A stretch of DNA of 64,000 nt from assembly GCA_028564705.1 (NCBI GenBank), contig JAPXFQ010002814.1, forward strand, positions 620,001-684,000. Direction: 5' to 3'. The notes under the pieces are model-generated. The model saw only the letters and a program-made list of their open reading frames with translations, was not told the origin of the DNA and did not search any database. Below, in pieces: positions 36,331 to 48,375 of the stretch (position 1 is its first letter; each line of letters opens with the position of its first letter). Source of the DNA: Apricaphanius iberus. Taxonomy: Eukaryota; Chordata; Actinopteri; Cyprinodontiformes; Aphaniidae. The position numbers and the translations under genes were made by a program.

Positions 36331-39300
36331 TAGATAAAGGCATGGATTATTTTTTAATGGTCATGTTAAGACAATAATCTTAAAATGTGAAAATGAAGTT
36401 GTTTATTTTTTACCAGACTACATTATTATTTGTCTCAATCGATGGTTTAATTGTTGTTGAAAAGCATTAAATATGCCCTATTTTGTTTTCATGACCAAAA
36501 TAAAGGTTTGGTAACTTTCAGACTTGTTGTAAAAAAAAAAAAAAAAAAAAAGATATTTCAAGAAAAATATTAAGGATTAAAAATTCCTTGAAAATTACTA
36601 AAATAGCACTTTAGTCGGAATGGACTGTGGATAGATTTCAAAATAGTATTTTCTAAAACAAAAAAATCACAAGAGATATCCTGAAAAATTTTCAGGATTT
36701 ATTTTTATTTTTGATTCGGGGTTGCTTTTAATTAGGGGGTGTGTCATCCTTATCTTGTCATACACAGTTGACTGAAAACTCACAGCAATCAGTAAGAAAG
36801 GTTGGTCCTACTCTGTGGTGAACAACTCACTTTTATCAGCAACTCATTAAGATGATCTTAAAATCGCAGGAAAAGTGTTCTGAATAATTGTGGTTTTGAA
36901 ACCTTTTATTTATCGGTGTAAAAAAAAAAGAAAAAGCTATATATAGTGGATAAATGGTGCTTCGTTCCTGAGAAAAGACATTATGTTGGTGGAGTTTTTT
37001 TATGTCCTTTTGTTGTTGTTTTTTAACATAATTAACATTGTAACAGTGGAAAAGTGCTGGAATAACCAGCTAACCGACTAAAACTGAACACTGTAAAAAA
37101 AGAATGTTTCCGAAAACATCTGGTTTACTCTGCAGTCCAAGAAAATACGGAGGAGGCACATAGGGATTCACAACATGAATCCATATGAAATAAAGTAGAA
37201 AGTACAAAGGTAATCCCACAGAAACTTACTCAGAAATGACCAGCCACATATTAGGAGATGCATTCATGAAAAATTAAAGCAGCAGGTTTCAGTGGTTCCC
37301 AAAGAAAGCAGTCGAACTGGCCAGCAGGTAAAAAGAAATAAGACAAAGAAAGTAGTGATGTAACTGCTTCATCTGAGCCAGGAGACTACAGACGTGGACA
37401 GATGGTCAAAATAAACTAGAGTTTTCTTCCCATATTTCTGGTTTACCCTTTCAGTGTCTGTGACAAGAAAAGCGAGTGACAGAAACCAACTGGTTAACAG
37501 GAAGGAAGGAGTGGAAAGAGAGATGAGGGCGACAAAAAGTGCGTGCATACAGCACAGAGGGTGTGCAGAGAGGGAGATCAGCCTCAGCCAGAATCAATTT
37601 CCTAGACCCTGAGTTCATTTCATCAATCAGCGCACAGATAGAGGCGCGCACAACACAGCTCGGCTTGGATTCCTGCCAGGCTCTAATGTCCACCTCTCCC
37701 TTCCTTCCTCTCCTGCATTGGTATAAATGGGCCATGCACTGCAGCGTTTCAGGGCCAGTCGTCATCCCTGTACCAAGTGTAACATTCCTGCACTGATTTT
37801 GGTTTAATGACATATCTTATGTAACAGAGGATTCGTACTACTCTTTTAATTATTTATGTCCTTAATGCCACTGCAGTGCCGACAAAATTTTTAGCAAGCA
37901 AATTGTTTGGGCTTTGCAGCAAAGAGAGCAGCAACAGTTAAGACATGGAGAGGCGGTGCGCTAATAGAAGAGAAATGGCATCTCTGCACGTCCTTGATTT
38001 ACTTGCACAGACTAAATTATGATTTGATGTCCTCCAACCCACCAACTCTCCTCCACTGTTTAAACTGCGGCTCTGCCTGTGCCTTGTTTTGCACTGATTG
38101 CAGTAAATATTATGATGATATCATAATTAATGAACTGCAGCTATTGTATGTTCAAGCATCTGATGTGAGATTTTTAAATTTTAGCAGTATAAGTTTACCG
38201 TAGTTAAGGATCCTCTCAGTCTTTCTTACTTTGCTTCCTCTTTTTAGGGTATGGTAACAAATATGTGTGCAGTAAGACACTATAAATGTTATACAATCAT
38301 GTGTGATGTTTCCCAGGTTCTAAAATCATTCATGTTCTCAAATGTGCCAAAAAAAAGCACAAACAAAATAACAGAAATAACTTATTTAATAAATAAAACT
38401 AAACCACAACAGAAAAAGTCAATGGAAGGGACCACCTAATGCTTCGTTTTCTTCAATAGCCAGATTAGGCGGACTCCTTCCATTTCTAGGCAACTAGTGT
38501 TATTTATGGCACAAAAGATCAGACTGGTTGCATCTAACTTGTTTATTGTCTAGAAATACAGGCTTAGTAACCATAAGAGCATACATGCAGCATCTGTAAC
38601 TGACAGACCACTTACTAGACAGTTTATGGATTTATCTCACCATTTTAAGTCAACAATACTAGGTCCAGTCAAAAATAACTAATCTAATTATCTCTGAAAT
38701 GTAATTGGCTTTCTACTGTCACCTCATACTCGATCTGGAGGAAGGAACAATGCAATTTTAATAACTCAGTGCATTCGGCTGGGCTTAATTACAGAGACAT
38801 CTTACCAGTTGCCATCATATGAGCCACTCACTATGACTCTATTGTTTTAAGAAGTGTTGTGTGTGCAGTTGCCTCTGTATCAGACTATAAAATTGGACAT
38901 GAATGAACTCAATTGAATGGAAACCGTTAATGCATTTGGTGCATTAAGATAGCATTTGTTGTGAATCGGTGCTATACAGTATAAAATAAATTAACTGGTT
39001 TGGATGGAAAATTGTGCTGATCAGAAATAGGTTTTGTGCTTTGCCTGCTGAAAAAAACCCATAATCTGCTGAAGGTGATTAAATTTCTAGGCTTTTAAAT
39101 TGGGTGATAGAGGTAGTTTCAGGACAAAACCTTTTCTTTTCTTGTTGTAGGCCTGAAGGGGACCAGGCTTTTACTTTTAATGGCAAAGCATTTTCAGAGC
39201 TTCTTTTAGTCGTTTAGTCTTCTTGACAAAAGGTGTTCCAGCAATGCACAAGTAAAGAAATCACTTAGAGAGTATTAATCATAGCATAGACAATATGTAA

Positions 39301-39540
39301 AAAATAAAAGAAAAATTATTGTGAGATTTGGTTTTACCTATTCCATTACGCATTCAGATTTGGCAATGTGAAAAACACAGTAATTATGGCAGTTACATAC
39401 AAATGACAGTTTATTTATTTTAATTATAGTTAAGTTTTAATACACAATTTATGTTTTACAGTTTTACTTTCTCCATTATCATATTTTATTAGTTATTTTA
39501 TTATCCATATTAGCTTTTGCCATTTTACGTATTTTAATCC
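36331..39540 (+). other. adgrl3 11.2-kb intron, middle
   Basis: No exon found. A pure A tract of about 20 lies near 36531. About 37440-37800 is non-repetitive and more GC-rich, with long open frames on both strands but no recognisable protein; it reads more like a regulatory block than a gene. Confidence 0.6.
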
Positions 39541-39740
39541 TTCCAGTGTTTCGTCTGTGGAGCCCTCTGCCTCAGGTGGGCTGCGGCGTCCTGGGCGCTC
39601 CTCTGGTAGTACCTGGGGGTGTCCGCCCTCCCTCCCTGTGCGCCCTGGTCGGTGCCTCGGCTGCTACCATGGATCTGCTTCAGTCGAGGCAGATGGCTCC
39701 CCTGATGGTGTGTCGTTCCCATCTGAGCTATACCTATGGT
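39541..39740. repeat. GC-rich island, probable repeat fragment
   Basis: Roughly 180 bp are abruptly GC-rich (for example 'cctcaggtgggctgcggcgt' and 'gtgcgccctggtcggtgcct') between strongly AT-rich flanks, followed by a GT-rich stretch to about 39830. The sharp compositional edges suggest an insertion. Open frames exist in several phases but none resembles a known protein. I believe similar sequence recurs in other fish genomes but cannot name the family. Confidence 0.4.
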
Positions 39741-41587
39741 GTTACGCGTTTTGGGAAGGTGTCTGTGTGTACGTGTGTTTGTTTGTGGATGTGTGTCTGT
39801 GTGTGTTTGGAAAATGGGGTTTGGGAATGGGGAATAACTGTCATTTTGTAATTGCTAAATTGCTAATTTTCTGTTGGGACACTTTGTGGCAAATGACTTT
39901 TAAATTTAATTCACATTTAGTAAGCCAAAATAAGCCTTTTTTTATGTCTTACACCATAATTACAAATTATTTTGTTAATCTTTATTTGATGGTGTTGTTT
40001 TTTTGTTTTTACCAGTTTATGTCATAAGCTGAATTTATCATGGTACGGTTAGAAGTTGGTTAAATAGAAATTGGTTATATATAGAAATATAATTTAATCT
40101 GCTGGTAATACCATGGACTAGTATAAAAATAAGTCCTCTATATAAACTTGTTTATACCAAACCATCATTTGTTTGTCCACAGCATGTTCTGTCCTTATCC
40201 AGTTTCTGACAATCCCATTTGGCCTTTGAGTTGATTCATTCTTCCCCATTTCCTCTTTTTTGTATATATCTCTCTATGGGACAAAGGCTATGTACCAGTC
40301 CATCAGTCCTAGCCCTGTGTAGAACCATTATTTTTAGTGTTGTAAGAACTAGGGAAAGGGAATCTTAAATTCGTGAACAAAGAAAAGAAGAAGAAAAAAT
40401 TCAGTCCCTGAAGAAAAAAAAGGCTCCTTAATTGAGAGCAAATCAACCTCTGCTTCTAGCTGAATGTCAAAAGGTGTGATTGGAGATTGGGTGCTGATAA
40501 TGAATAATTACATCAAAGATGGTAGACTCCCTGAGCATGTGGAGTAGGTTTTGCCATCACTGTCTCCTACTTTGTGTCTGTTCTTGTGGACGAGCAATTG
40601 AAATGGTGTGTGCTCATTCTTGCATCAGACCTTATATTTTGTGTTTGCCTATTTGGGGTTCAGTGTGTCTCTCGCATGTTTTGAAAGTGGACATTGTAGC
40701 TGGTGAATCATACATTTTAAAACTATTAATTTTCTCTCTCCCCTACAATATCACTGATTTAGCCAAACCTGAAACATGTTGCAATAACATAACTAACTTA
40801 TCTAACCATTTAGATAATTTAGACATGTTATAGGCACATGATTTCTATTTCAGTCTATTTTTTTTGTCGAAGTCTTATTTTATGTCATAATTAGGTCTAA
40901 ATAAACTAAATCTGGGCCACTTATTGGTAGGGAACTGAATTAGGCAATGTAAAGTGACTCAGCCCCTTTGAAAGTATGTTCATAATTGAATTGTAGTTTT
41001 TCTCAACTGTATATAAAACTAGATATTTATTCAAAGGTAAAATAAAAGCAGAAAGAGAAGCACAACATTGGTAGTGCTTAGCCCAAGGCAATACTTCAGA
41101 ATGCAGTATGGATATAACTCGTTAAAGTACTTTGTAGTTTGGTTCCATACTTAAAAAGTTAAGAGGGAAACTATAATGGTAGTAATGGTTATCATGATCA
41201 CTGGTATTAATTAGGAAATCCTTCAGGTTTTCTGTTAAATATAAGAATATATACACATATTGCTATTATCAAATAGCTTGGCATGAATAAAAAAAGTTTG
41301 AAGACGCACCCCGCAACTTGTATAGCTTGAAAGCGTGTATTTTTAAAGCGGTTTGGTGACACACCAGCATTTATATGTTCATTTTCTGAGCTTTCTCCGT
41401 CTGGGAGTGTCATGCTTCTGAGAGCTCTATTATACAACTGTCTTTCCTCGGTCACCTCCCGGAAGTACTGACTGAGTTTCACTTTTAGGCATTAGGTCTG
41501 AGGATACCAATATGATAACGATAAACAATAATATAATGTTAATAATATTTAAATCTTCATACTTCATCGCTCTAAACTACTGCTTGG
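39741..41587 (+). other. adgrl3 11.2-kb intron, non-coding stretch
   Basis: No exon was supported. A minus-strand open frame at about 41290-41482 is more GC-rich than its flanks and lies beside 'gataacgataaacaataata', which resembles hAT subterminal sequence. It may be part of a decayed element, but I recognise no domain in it. Confidence 0.45.
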
Positions 41588-41790
41588 TAGGGCTTTACGA
41601 TTCTGGTTAAAATAAGAATCCAGCTTTTTTTCCTTAGAATTGACATCACGATTCTCTCACGATTTTTTTCGATATAAATTTTTATTGCACTTACAACCTG
41701 CACATAAACTTTTTGTTTTAGCTTTAATTGAAAATAAAAAATACATTTTTCTCTTGTTTTTTTCTTAAATACACAATCTTTGTATAGTTT
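41588..41790. mobile_element. hAT-like transposon end
   Basis: The sequence begins TAGGGCTTTACGATTCTGG and repeats the 'acgattctctcacgattttt' theme, the usual layout of fish hAT elements whose termini start TAGGGCTG(C/G)ACGATT. No transposase or opposite end was found, so it is a fragment or a solo end. It directly precedes the unidentified element at 41879. Confidence 0.55.
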
Positions 41791-41878
41791 TAACAATAAC
41801 CAAATATGAACAATATACTTTATATGTTTAAAGTGATGAGAGAGGTAGGTAATAGGTCTATTTAATTTCTACAAAGCA

Positions 41879-42412
41879 CCGGAAAAGGGCATCCAGGTTG
41901 GATGGAAGATATCTGGCTATTTGGATTTATGTGGATCGGGTTCCTGCTGATTGGACCGGGCATGTACTGGATCTGCCACAAAATAGAGCAACAAATACCG
42001 AAATGGAGACAGTTCTGGAAGCGATTGAAAGGCTGAAGGAGCATTCTGAAGCACGGATTTGTGCTGATGGAACTCAGAACCTCACGCTTGGTGAGCTCGA
42101 GCACAGGCTAGACGCTGCAAGAGGCGATCTAGCTGGCGCTTTGGGACTCACTCGCAAATTGTCATCGGACTTGGAGAAACTGTCAGTGCGGATTGGTGCA
42201 CTGGAAATTAATGGAGTAATCTGAACTTTAATTTGGTTGAAATAGACTATAAAAGAAACCACCGACAGACTGAAAGGGTAGAGAGGAAAGTTTTTGTCTC
42301 TCTCTGGATCTGTTTGTTGACTGTTTGTTTGTAATGATCTTGGACAGGTTGTACTGTAAAACTGAATTTCCCCTCGTGGGACAATAAAGGATTATTCAAT
42401 TCAGTTCAATTT
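41879..42412 (+). mobile_element. Unidentified element with membrane-peptide ORF and polyadenylation-type tail
   Basis: This block of coding-like composition sits in AT-rich intron. From an ATG at 41902 a 44-codon frame runs to TGA at 42036; it starts MEDIWLFGFMW, contains IGFLLIGPGMYW and ends in a basic, Trp-rich stretch (IPKWRQFWKRLKG), so it looks like a single membrane helix with a cationic tail. An overlapping frame continues to 42224 with a Glu/Leu-rich, coiled-coil-like sequence (ATNTEMETVLEAIERLKEHS and LGELEHRLDAARGDLAGALG). Together they look like one protein broken by a frameshift. An AATAAA at 42383 follows 'aactgaatttcccctcgtgg', a 3' end common in fish retroposed sequence. I do not recognise the protein; a retrotransposon-derived or retroposed origin is inferred. 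Confidence 0.5.
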
Positions 42413-43522
42413 CTTAAAGGTTTTTTGCCAAGAACACAAGTCGGTCAACATTTTGAGGCTTCAGTGAGAAACGGAGACATGTTACAGTGTAGAAAGTGAC
42501 TGTTGTTGCATTATTACCTAAATCTTCATACACCTCTTAACATTTACAGATATGTAACGGCAGTTTTAAGTAATCTTCTGTGATAATTTTCTTGAAAGGA
42601 AATACTGCTACTAGCAGCTATGCATGTGAATAATAACATGCTGGTAAAAATATTCCGTTTGACCACCAGCTGTACTTTAAAGAATTACAAATATCTTTAT
42701 TTCCAGAAGCTGTTGAGCACAGCTTGGTCTTCAGAGTGTTGGTACCAGCAATGAGTTGCTGTGCTTGACCAATTAGTATTCCATTCATAAATCTTGCCAT
42801 TGGCATTTTTAAATCTTTAATGGCTCTTAATTTTTCATCTTGTCTTGGAGATGTTCACTCTTTTCTCCCTCCCTCTTTACTGACTAGCTTCAGTGTTTTT
42901 GTGGGCCGATTAACGAAGGCGTTAATAGTCCTTCAGTGCAATTATTACAATGCAGAAAAAGATCTGTACTAAATGACTACAGACAGTTGCCACCAGCAAA
43001 TGCTTTTTACACCCACTTGAATGTTTTAATGCTGTTTAATTGTATTTTTTTCAGTGCATTTGTGTACCTGGGTTGTCTGCATGGTGGAACATCATTTATC
43101 ACACCAATTAAAGACTTTAGCCTCGGGTCATGCAACAACTGCCCTCTAGTCTTGTAAGAATTGTCTCTGATTCATTTACAGGAGATTAATTTATCTTGCA
43201 AATGAAAGGAAATGGACACAAAAACAAGATATCGCAATGTATGTTATTACAGATTAAGGTGTTGCTGCCACTAGATGACCATGAACTGTGACTCACATAC
43301 TTTGTGAATTGATAACGCATGTTCTTGTCAAAGAAAGAAAGAACAATCATCCATCCATTCCTAGTGATCCCCAAAGAATTCTGGGATTTGTTTTCACCCC
43401 TGAATTCCTTTTATTTTCCCTGAACTCGTACCATTTACCGAATCACCATGTCAAGTAGCAGCAGTCCCGGGCCGCCTCAGTTTTTCTTTTTTCTCACTAA
43501 ATCAATATTTTGGATTCCTCAG
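42413..43522 (+). other. 3' end of the 11.2-kb adgrl3 intron
   Basis: Unique AT-rich sequence ending in a pyrimidine tract and CCTCAG acceptor. No other feature was seen. Confidence 0.8.
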
Positions 43523-43706
43523 GCCATGGTGGAGATGGTCAACAACTTGCTGCAGCCGCAGGCCCAGGCGGCTTGGAGGGGGCTAAGCACCAGCGAGCAG
43601 CTGAGGGCTGCCACCATGCTGCTGGACACGGTGGAGCAGGGGGCCTTCGTCTTGGCTGACAACCTGCTGAAGACCGACATTGTGCAGGAGAACACCGAAA
43701 ACATTC
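43523..43706 (+). CDS. adgrl3: adgrl3 exon: GAIN subdomain A/B region
   Basis: This 184-base exon enters in phase 0 after TTCCTCAG and ends in phase 1 before a consensus GTAAGT donor. It encodes AMVEMVNNLLQPQAQAAWRG, followed by LSTSEQLRAATMLLDTVEQG, AFVLADNLLKTDIV and QENTENI. The sequence is close to ADGRL3 (QALNAWRDLTTSDQLRAATM and VLADNLLKTDIV). The exon is clearly GC-richer than its flanks, as expected for constrained coding sequence. It provides helices of the GAIN domain leading into the beta-sandwich subdomain B. Confidence 0.97.
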
Positions 43707-43734
43707 GTAAGTATATTTTATCTCTTTTTATTTA

Positions 43735-44927
43735 CATGGTCTTAACACAGTGATTAAACCTCTTGAATATATTCATGTTGCCACGTTACAACCACAAACT
43801 GCATTCAGTTTAAGTGGAATTTAATGTGACAGACGACCACAAAGTAGTCCATGATGGTGGAGTTGAAAACTCTTTATAGATGATGCATTGGTGAAAGTTT
43901 AAACCATTTATTTGTTCTCACTTTCAAAGCTGCCCATGAACTTCTCCCCTTATATTTAGCATCTCAATTTATTCAAAAAATTAGAGGATCTTACTAAATT
44001 GGTTCACCAAATCTGTTCCTCTTGCTGATGCCAAGAGCTTGCACTAAATTGGGAAAAAAAGCAAATAAATACTTCTACAATGATTGATAGAATCAGCTTC
44101 AGTTTAAAAGAATGCTCAACATTTTAAATGGTCAACAATCCGAATGCTAATTCTACGACTAATTAATTGAATATATTCCTGAATATGTTTTAGACTTTCT
44201 CTTTAAATTTTACGTATATTTATGTGATCACTGATGTTTCATCATTTTTACAAATTGTAGGTGCAATGTCTTTTAGTGCTGTTTTTGTCAAGTCCCTGCT
44301 TTAAATGTATTTTTTTATCTCAATGTGTTTTTTCTGGTTAATGTCATGGTTAACATGAAGAATGCTATATGGTGGAAACATAACACCCTAAACACAAAGT
44401 GTGCACTGTTAAACATGGTGGTAGCAGATCATCCTCTTGGAATGTAACGGGAACGTAAAGGGAAATCCCGTCCGTGTTGTGGAGAAGGGTGCTAGAGCTA
44501 AACACAGTCCTTTAAGAAAACCTGTTGGAGGATACATGAGATTTGAGACAGTGGGTGGCAAGGGTTGAAAATTATCATTCACAGCCACTGTTCATCCAGT
44601 TTGAATGACATTGGGCTATTCTGAGGACAATACTTATGAAAGATAGTCTCTAGATCCAAAAAACTGGTAGAAATACTAATGGATGTTTTGGGTTTTTTTG
44701 TTTTTTTTACGATTAAATCACTTGGAGGAATACTTATGCATGCTGTACTTTGCACGTTTTCTATTTGTTAACAGAATTTTAATGAAAATATTTATTATTT
44801 TAACCTTATCAATGATTTACTTTGTGTTAGCTGATCACACAAAACCAAATTAAAATGTATAAAAAATTGTGATTAACTTAGTCATTGTGAAAAAGCACAA
44901 CAGATAAGTATATCTTTGCAAGGCATG
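43735..44927. mobile_element. Tc1/mariner-like transposon relic with long inverted repeats
   Basis: Long diverged inverted repeats define the ends. The left arm contains 'gttacaaccacaaactgcat' and 'tgacagacgaccacaaagta'; the right arm has 'actttgtgttagctgatcac' in reverse sense and finishes 'tatctttgcaaggca'. Between them are eroded pieces of a Tc1-type transposase gene in plus sense: the 'aaacatggtggtagcag' block that corresponds to KHGGGS, an 'agaaaacctgttggagg' block, and 'ttcacagccactgttcatcc' near the C-terminal part. Most of the coding region is deleted or shifted, so it is dead. It starts only about 30 bp after the exon donor at 43707. Confidence 0.75.
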
Positions 44928-47900
44928 AAAATAATACATTTACAGTAATTGTACATAGACAAACTTTGAGTCATTTTGCATAGGACAATTGTAATCTTTA
45001 GCCTTTCCGAGTTAAATTTGGAAACAGAATTCAGCTTTATTTCTATAAAAATGGCCACTTGGCATAAACATTCATTGTGTCTGACAGTCAGCCTCCCGTG
45101 GAGCCAGTCTGTATGATCTTGTAAATCAGCAATTGTTGTCAGTATGCCAGAATGTGCCCACAGTTTTCTTTTTGCTTTTGTCTCAATGTCGCAATGTTTA
45201 AACTATACCCCTGACATGGATGCTGTTGAATTAAATAATTATCATAAGTAATTCAATGCATGTTCAAGCAGAGACAAAATGGAGCCAATTTCCAGTTTAA
45301 CATTTATTTTGAACAGATTAACAAATTGCAGTTTTACAGAGGAATTTTGCCCCCGTCGTTCCTCTGTGGTCCAGATTTAAAGAAATCTGAACAATTAACT
45401 GATCTTCATTTCACAGCTTTATAGACAACCGGGCCTCTAGGCGTTTCTAATCTCTCCAATCAGAACATTTTCATACAGTGTCTTAGCCATGATTTGCTGT
45501 CAGAGAATCCTGGAGTCAGAAGATGGGTCGTCTCTGTTCTGGGTCAAAGGTTCATTATAAAGATTTATGGTTAAATGGCTATCTGCTTCTCTAAAACTTT
45601 TCTCCCAGTTTCTTATCTAAACATCCTGCTTTTACAACATGCCATAAACTTTAGCCAAAAGTTTTACGACTTAAAAGCTTAGCCCCATAAACAATACTGA
45701 CAAACATATCTTTACCATCATGCAAGCTAATTAAAACAGACTTTTACTTTCTGAATACTAACTAAAGATTATATAAACATATTTAATACGAGACTGTTAT
45801 ATAAAGTAGCCCCAAAAAATATGAGTCACGACAATGCTTATAGTCTAAAACTTGCTCAGTTATGATTCTAAGGTGTAGAGACTTGGACCTAGTAGAGTTT
45901 GTAACAAAGACACAATCCCATCTCTGAAAAAAGGTCTAGTTTATATAAATACTTTTTTATTAAGGAAGCCTAGTCTTTTTCTTCAAGAATTGATGAAAAC
46001 ACTACCCTGTGCAGATGGAATATCACTTTAAGTAGCTGGTATATTACCTAAATTCACTATGTCCATGTATAGTATATCATCTAACAAAGTGACAGACTAC
46101 ATTCATTCATTGATCATTGACTGAGTGTCTAGTTTTTCTTTTATGAGGATTTTTATGTCGTTTCAAAATGCTTTAGATTTGATTTAAATATTTTACATTG
46201 TTGTGAAAAGAAATAATATTATGGAAAATTATTATATTTCAAGTTTTTATTTTCTATCCTGTCTAAAACATCCATCCATCCATACATCCATCCATCCATC
46301 CATACATCATAATTCACCAGCCCTCTGTCCTTCTTTTTAACTTGTATAAAACTGTGCCATGAAGGACAGAGAAATCTACAAACTGTGAAGGATTTCTGTT
46401 CTCAAAGATGTACTGAAAAATCACAACATCTTATCAATTGCTTTAATAAGATCTATATATGACTGCATCACACACTGAAGATCAATAAACTTCACGGAGC
46501 TATATTTAATACTGGTCTCAAAGATAACCTTATTAGTTTAACATGATTTAATGTTTTTTACATGCCAAAATTCACAGTTGTTTAATTGTAGCAGTTAAGT
46601 TGTTTGTTATTAAAGTATTTTTGGACAAATAAATATAGCAATGAATAAATAGAAGTTTTATGAATATATATATATTATTGTACTTGAATAAAAGCTTCTA
46701 AATGAAACTTACAAACCTTAAAATAAGCCTCATATTGCCTTAATTTGCTAACAACAGCATGACTGCACTCAGTAACAAAAGTTAATTTTTCATGCACAAT
46801 TAGATTACCTGATAAAGCAAACACAAATTGATGTCAAACAGATATTTAATGTAATAATAGTATGGTTGAGAAAGTGCAGGCGAACTGGATATATCCTATA
46901 TAACCACCTTCGAGTAATTTATCCTCGTAATCTGCTCGTAAACAGATTCTTCACTTATAAGTAGGACTTATTTTTTGCCAGTGTTACTCTCAAACAAAAA
47001 ACACATATTAGCAGCAAACTGTTTGGTCTCATCTTTCTAGTTTGGTTTTGCTGTTTTCCTCTGTGCATCTGAGGTGTCCCTTCCCTCGCTGGCCTCCCTC
47101 GTCATACACGGGCCACAGGTTTCTCTGCACAGCTATCGATCTGGGGGCACTCTCTTATTGACGATGGCACTTTTTGTGCCACTGGATCAAGTGTGAAGGT
47201 CACTGGAGTAATTCTCCTCTGCAGCTGGAGGTTAAGTTCTGCAGAACTACTCTCAGCCGATGGCGTTCAGCTGTAAGCTGACATTTATCTTGTCAGATTG
47301 CATTTAAATTTATGTCAGTTATTAGGCAGAATTAACCACCGCTTGTGAAGATCAGGGATCAGTGCTCATTATTCAGTGTATAAATACCAGGCGAGCCCAG
47401 ATAATGAAACTCGTGTCATTACTGTTTTCCCTTGTGGGGTAATCCAAACCTAGAAACACAGGTTGTTGAAATTTTTGAATTATATGTGCTATGTTAAAGT
47501 GGGTAGCAGAGCGTTTTTGTCAGTCTGAAACTGAAGGTGCAAGGGAATAAAAAAAAAAAAAAGAAATCGAGTTATGATGAATAACCATCCACTCCTAACA
47601 TGCTGATTTTTTTTTTTTTTACACACATTCTTGCTTCCATGGCAACCTAAAAATATAGGTCTCCTTACTTAAAAGGAAGCAGGCGGAGAATTAATAAAAA
47701 AAGGGGGTTTTATTGTATCTGGCACACAATTCATCTGGGTATTAAGGAGATTCTGAGCTCGTTTAGAAAAGGGGGGTGGGGACGATGCCTGTGCAGCTCC
47801 AGCTCAGACTTTATAGCACGTTATGGCATTCTTGTTAATTATGTGCCGGTGACATGTTTACTAGGCCTTATCTCTCTGTTTGCTTGGCTTATTTTATTTT

Positions 47901-48164
47901 ATTTTTCCAGTCGCTCGGCTCCTGTAATCCTTCATGTCACTGAGGGGTGTTAAATGAGAGCGGCGACGAAAACCCCCTTTTTTTTCCAGCCCTGTTAATC
48001 ACTACACCAGCTAATGATTGATCTTTCACTTTGAAATGCTTGTGATGTGAGCGTGTGTAGATGTACTATATCTCTGACATGTTTGCATCGGTGTCAGAGT
48101 GAGTGAGGTCTTTAAAGGCCTTATGCTTTTCAACAAGCTGAATATGAGATCTATTTGTACAATA
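44928..48164 (+). other. adgrl3 10.2-kb intron, with candidate regulatory block
   Basis: No exon supported. An ATCC-type microsatellite lies at about 46268-46308. About 47050-47460 is non-repetitive, moderately GC-rich and contains compact motifs such as 'acaggtttctctgcacagct' and 'gtgctcattattcagtgtat', the look of a conserved non-coding element. A and T runs occur near 47550 and 47610. The remaining sequence is AT-rich and unassigned. Confidence 0.6.
46268..46308. repeat. (ATCC)n microsatellite with ATAC interruptions
   Basis: A tandem of catc/catccatc units interrupted twice by 'cata'. No function is implied. Confidence 0.9.
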
Positions 48165-48375
48165 TGGTACCTTGTAAAAGCACTCAACCTCTTGAACCTT
48201 TCTACTTTTTCCATTTTCAGCCACAAACTTTTATATATATTATTGGGTTTTTATGGAAAAAAATTAAACCTGCTTGGATCTGATACCCGTAAATAAAGTC
48301 AAGTGAAAACCCAACTCTCCTCTGAAAAAATATGAAAACTTTTTGGGTTGAAAAAATTTGGAAGGTACTGTATTT
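48165..48375. mobile_element. Solo end of the Tc1-like family
   Basis: The string 'ttgtaaaagcactcaacctc' followed by 'ttgaacctttctactttttc', 'cagccacaaacttttatata' and 'tattgggtttttatggaaaa' follows the long terminal inverted repeat of the same Tc1-like family as 43735-44927. Only one end is present and no transposase sequence follows. The right boundary is approximate. Confidence 0.6.

Noticed and set aside
37451..37813. Overlapping long frames on both strands
   Set aside because: Opposing frames with no family resemblance and no convincing splice sites; better explained by local GC content.
39557..40027. 156-codon frame over the GC-rich island
   Set aside because: It lacks an ATG in the track's start position, runs through a GT microsatellite-like tract and resembles no protein.
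41207..41482. 91-codon minus-strand open frame
   Set aside because: Slight GC enrichment and nearby hAT-like sequence suggest transposon debris. No domain could be recognised, so it is not listed as a gene.
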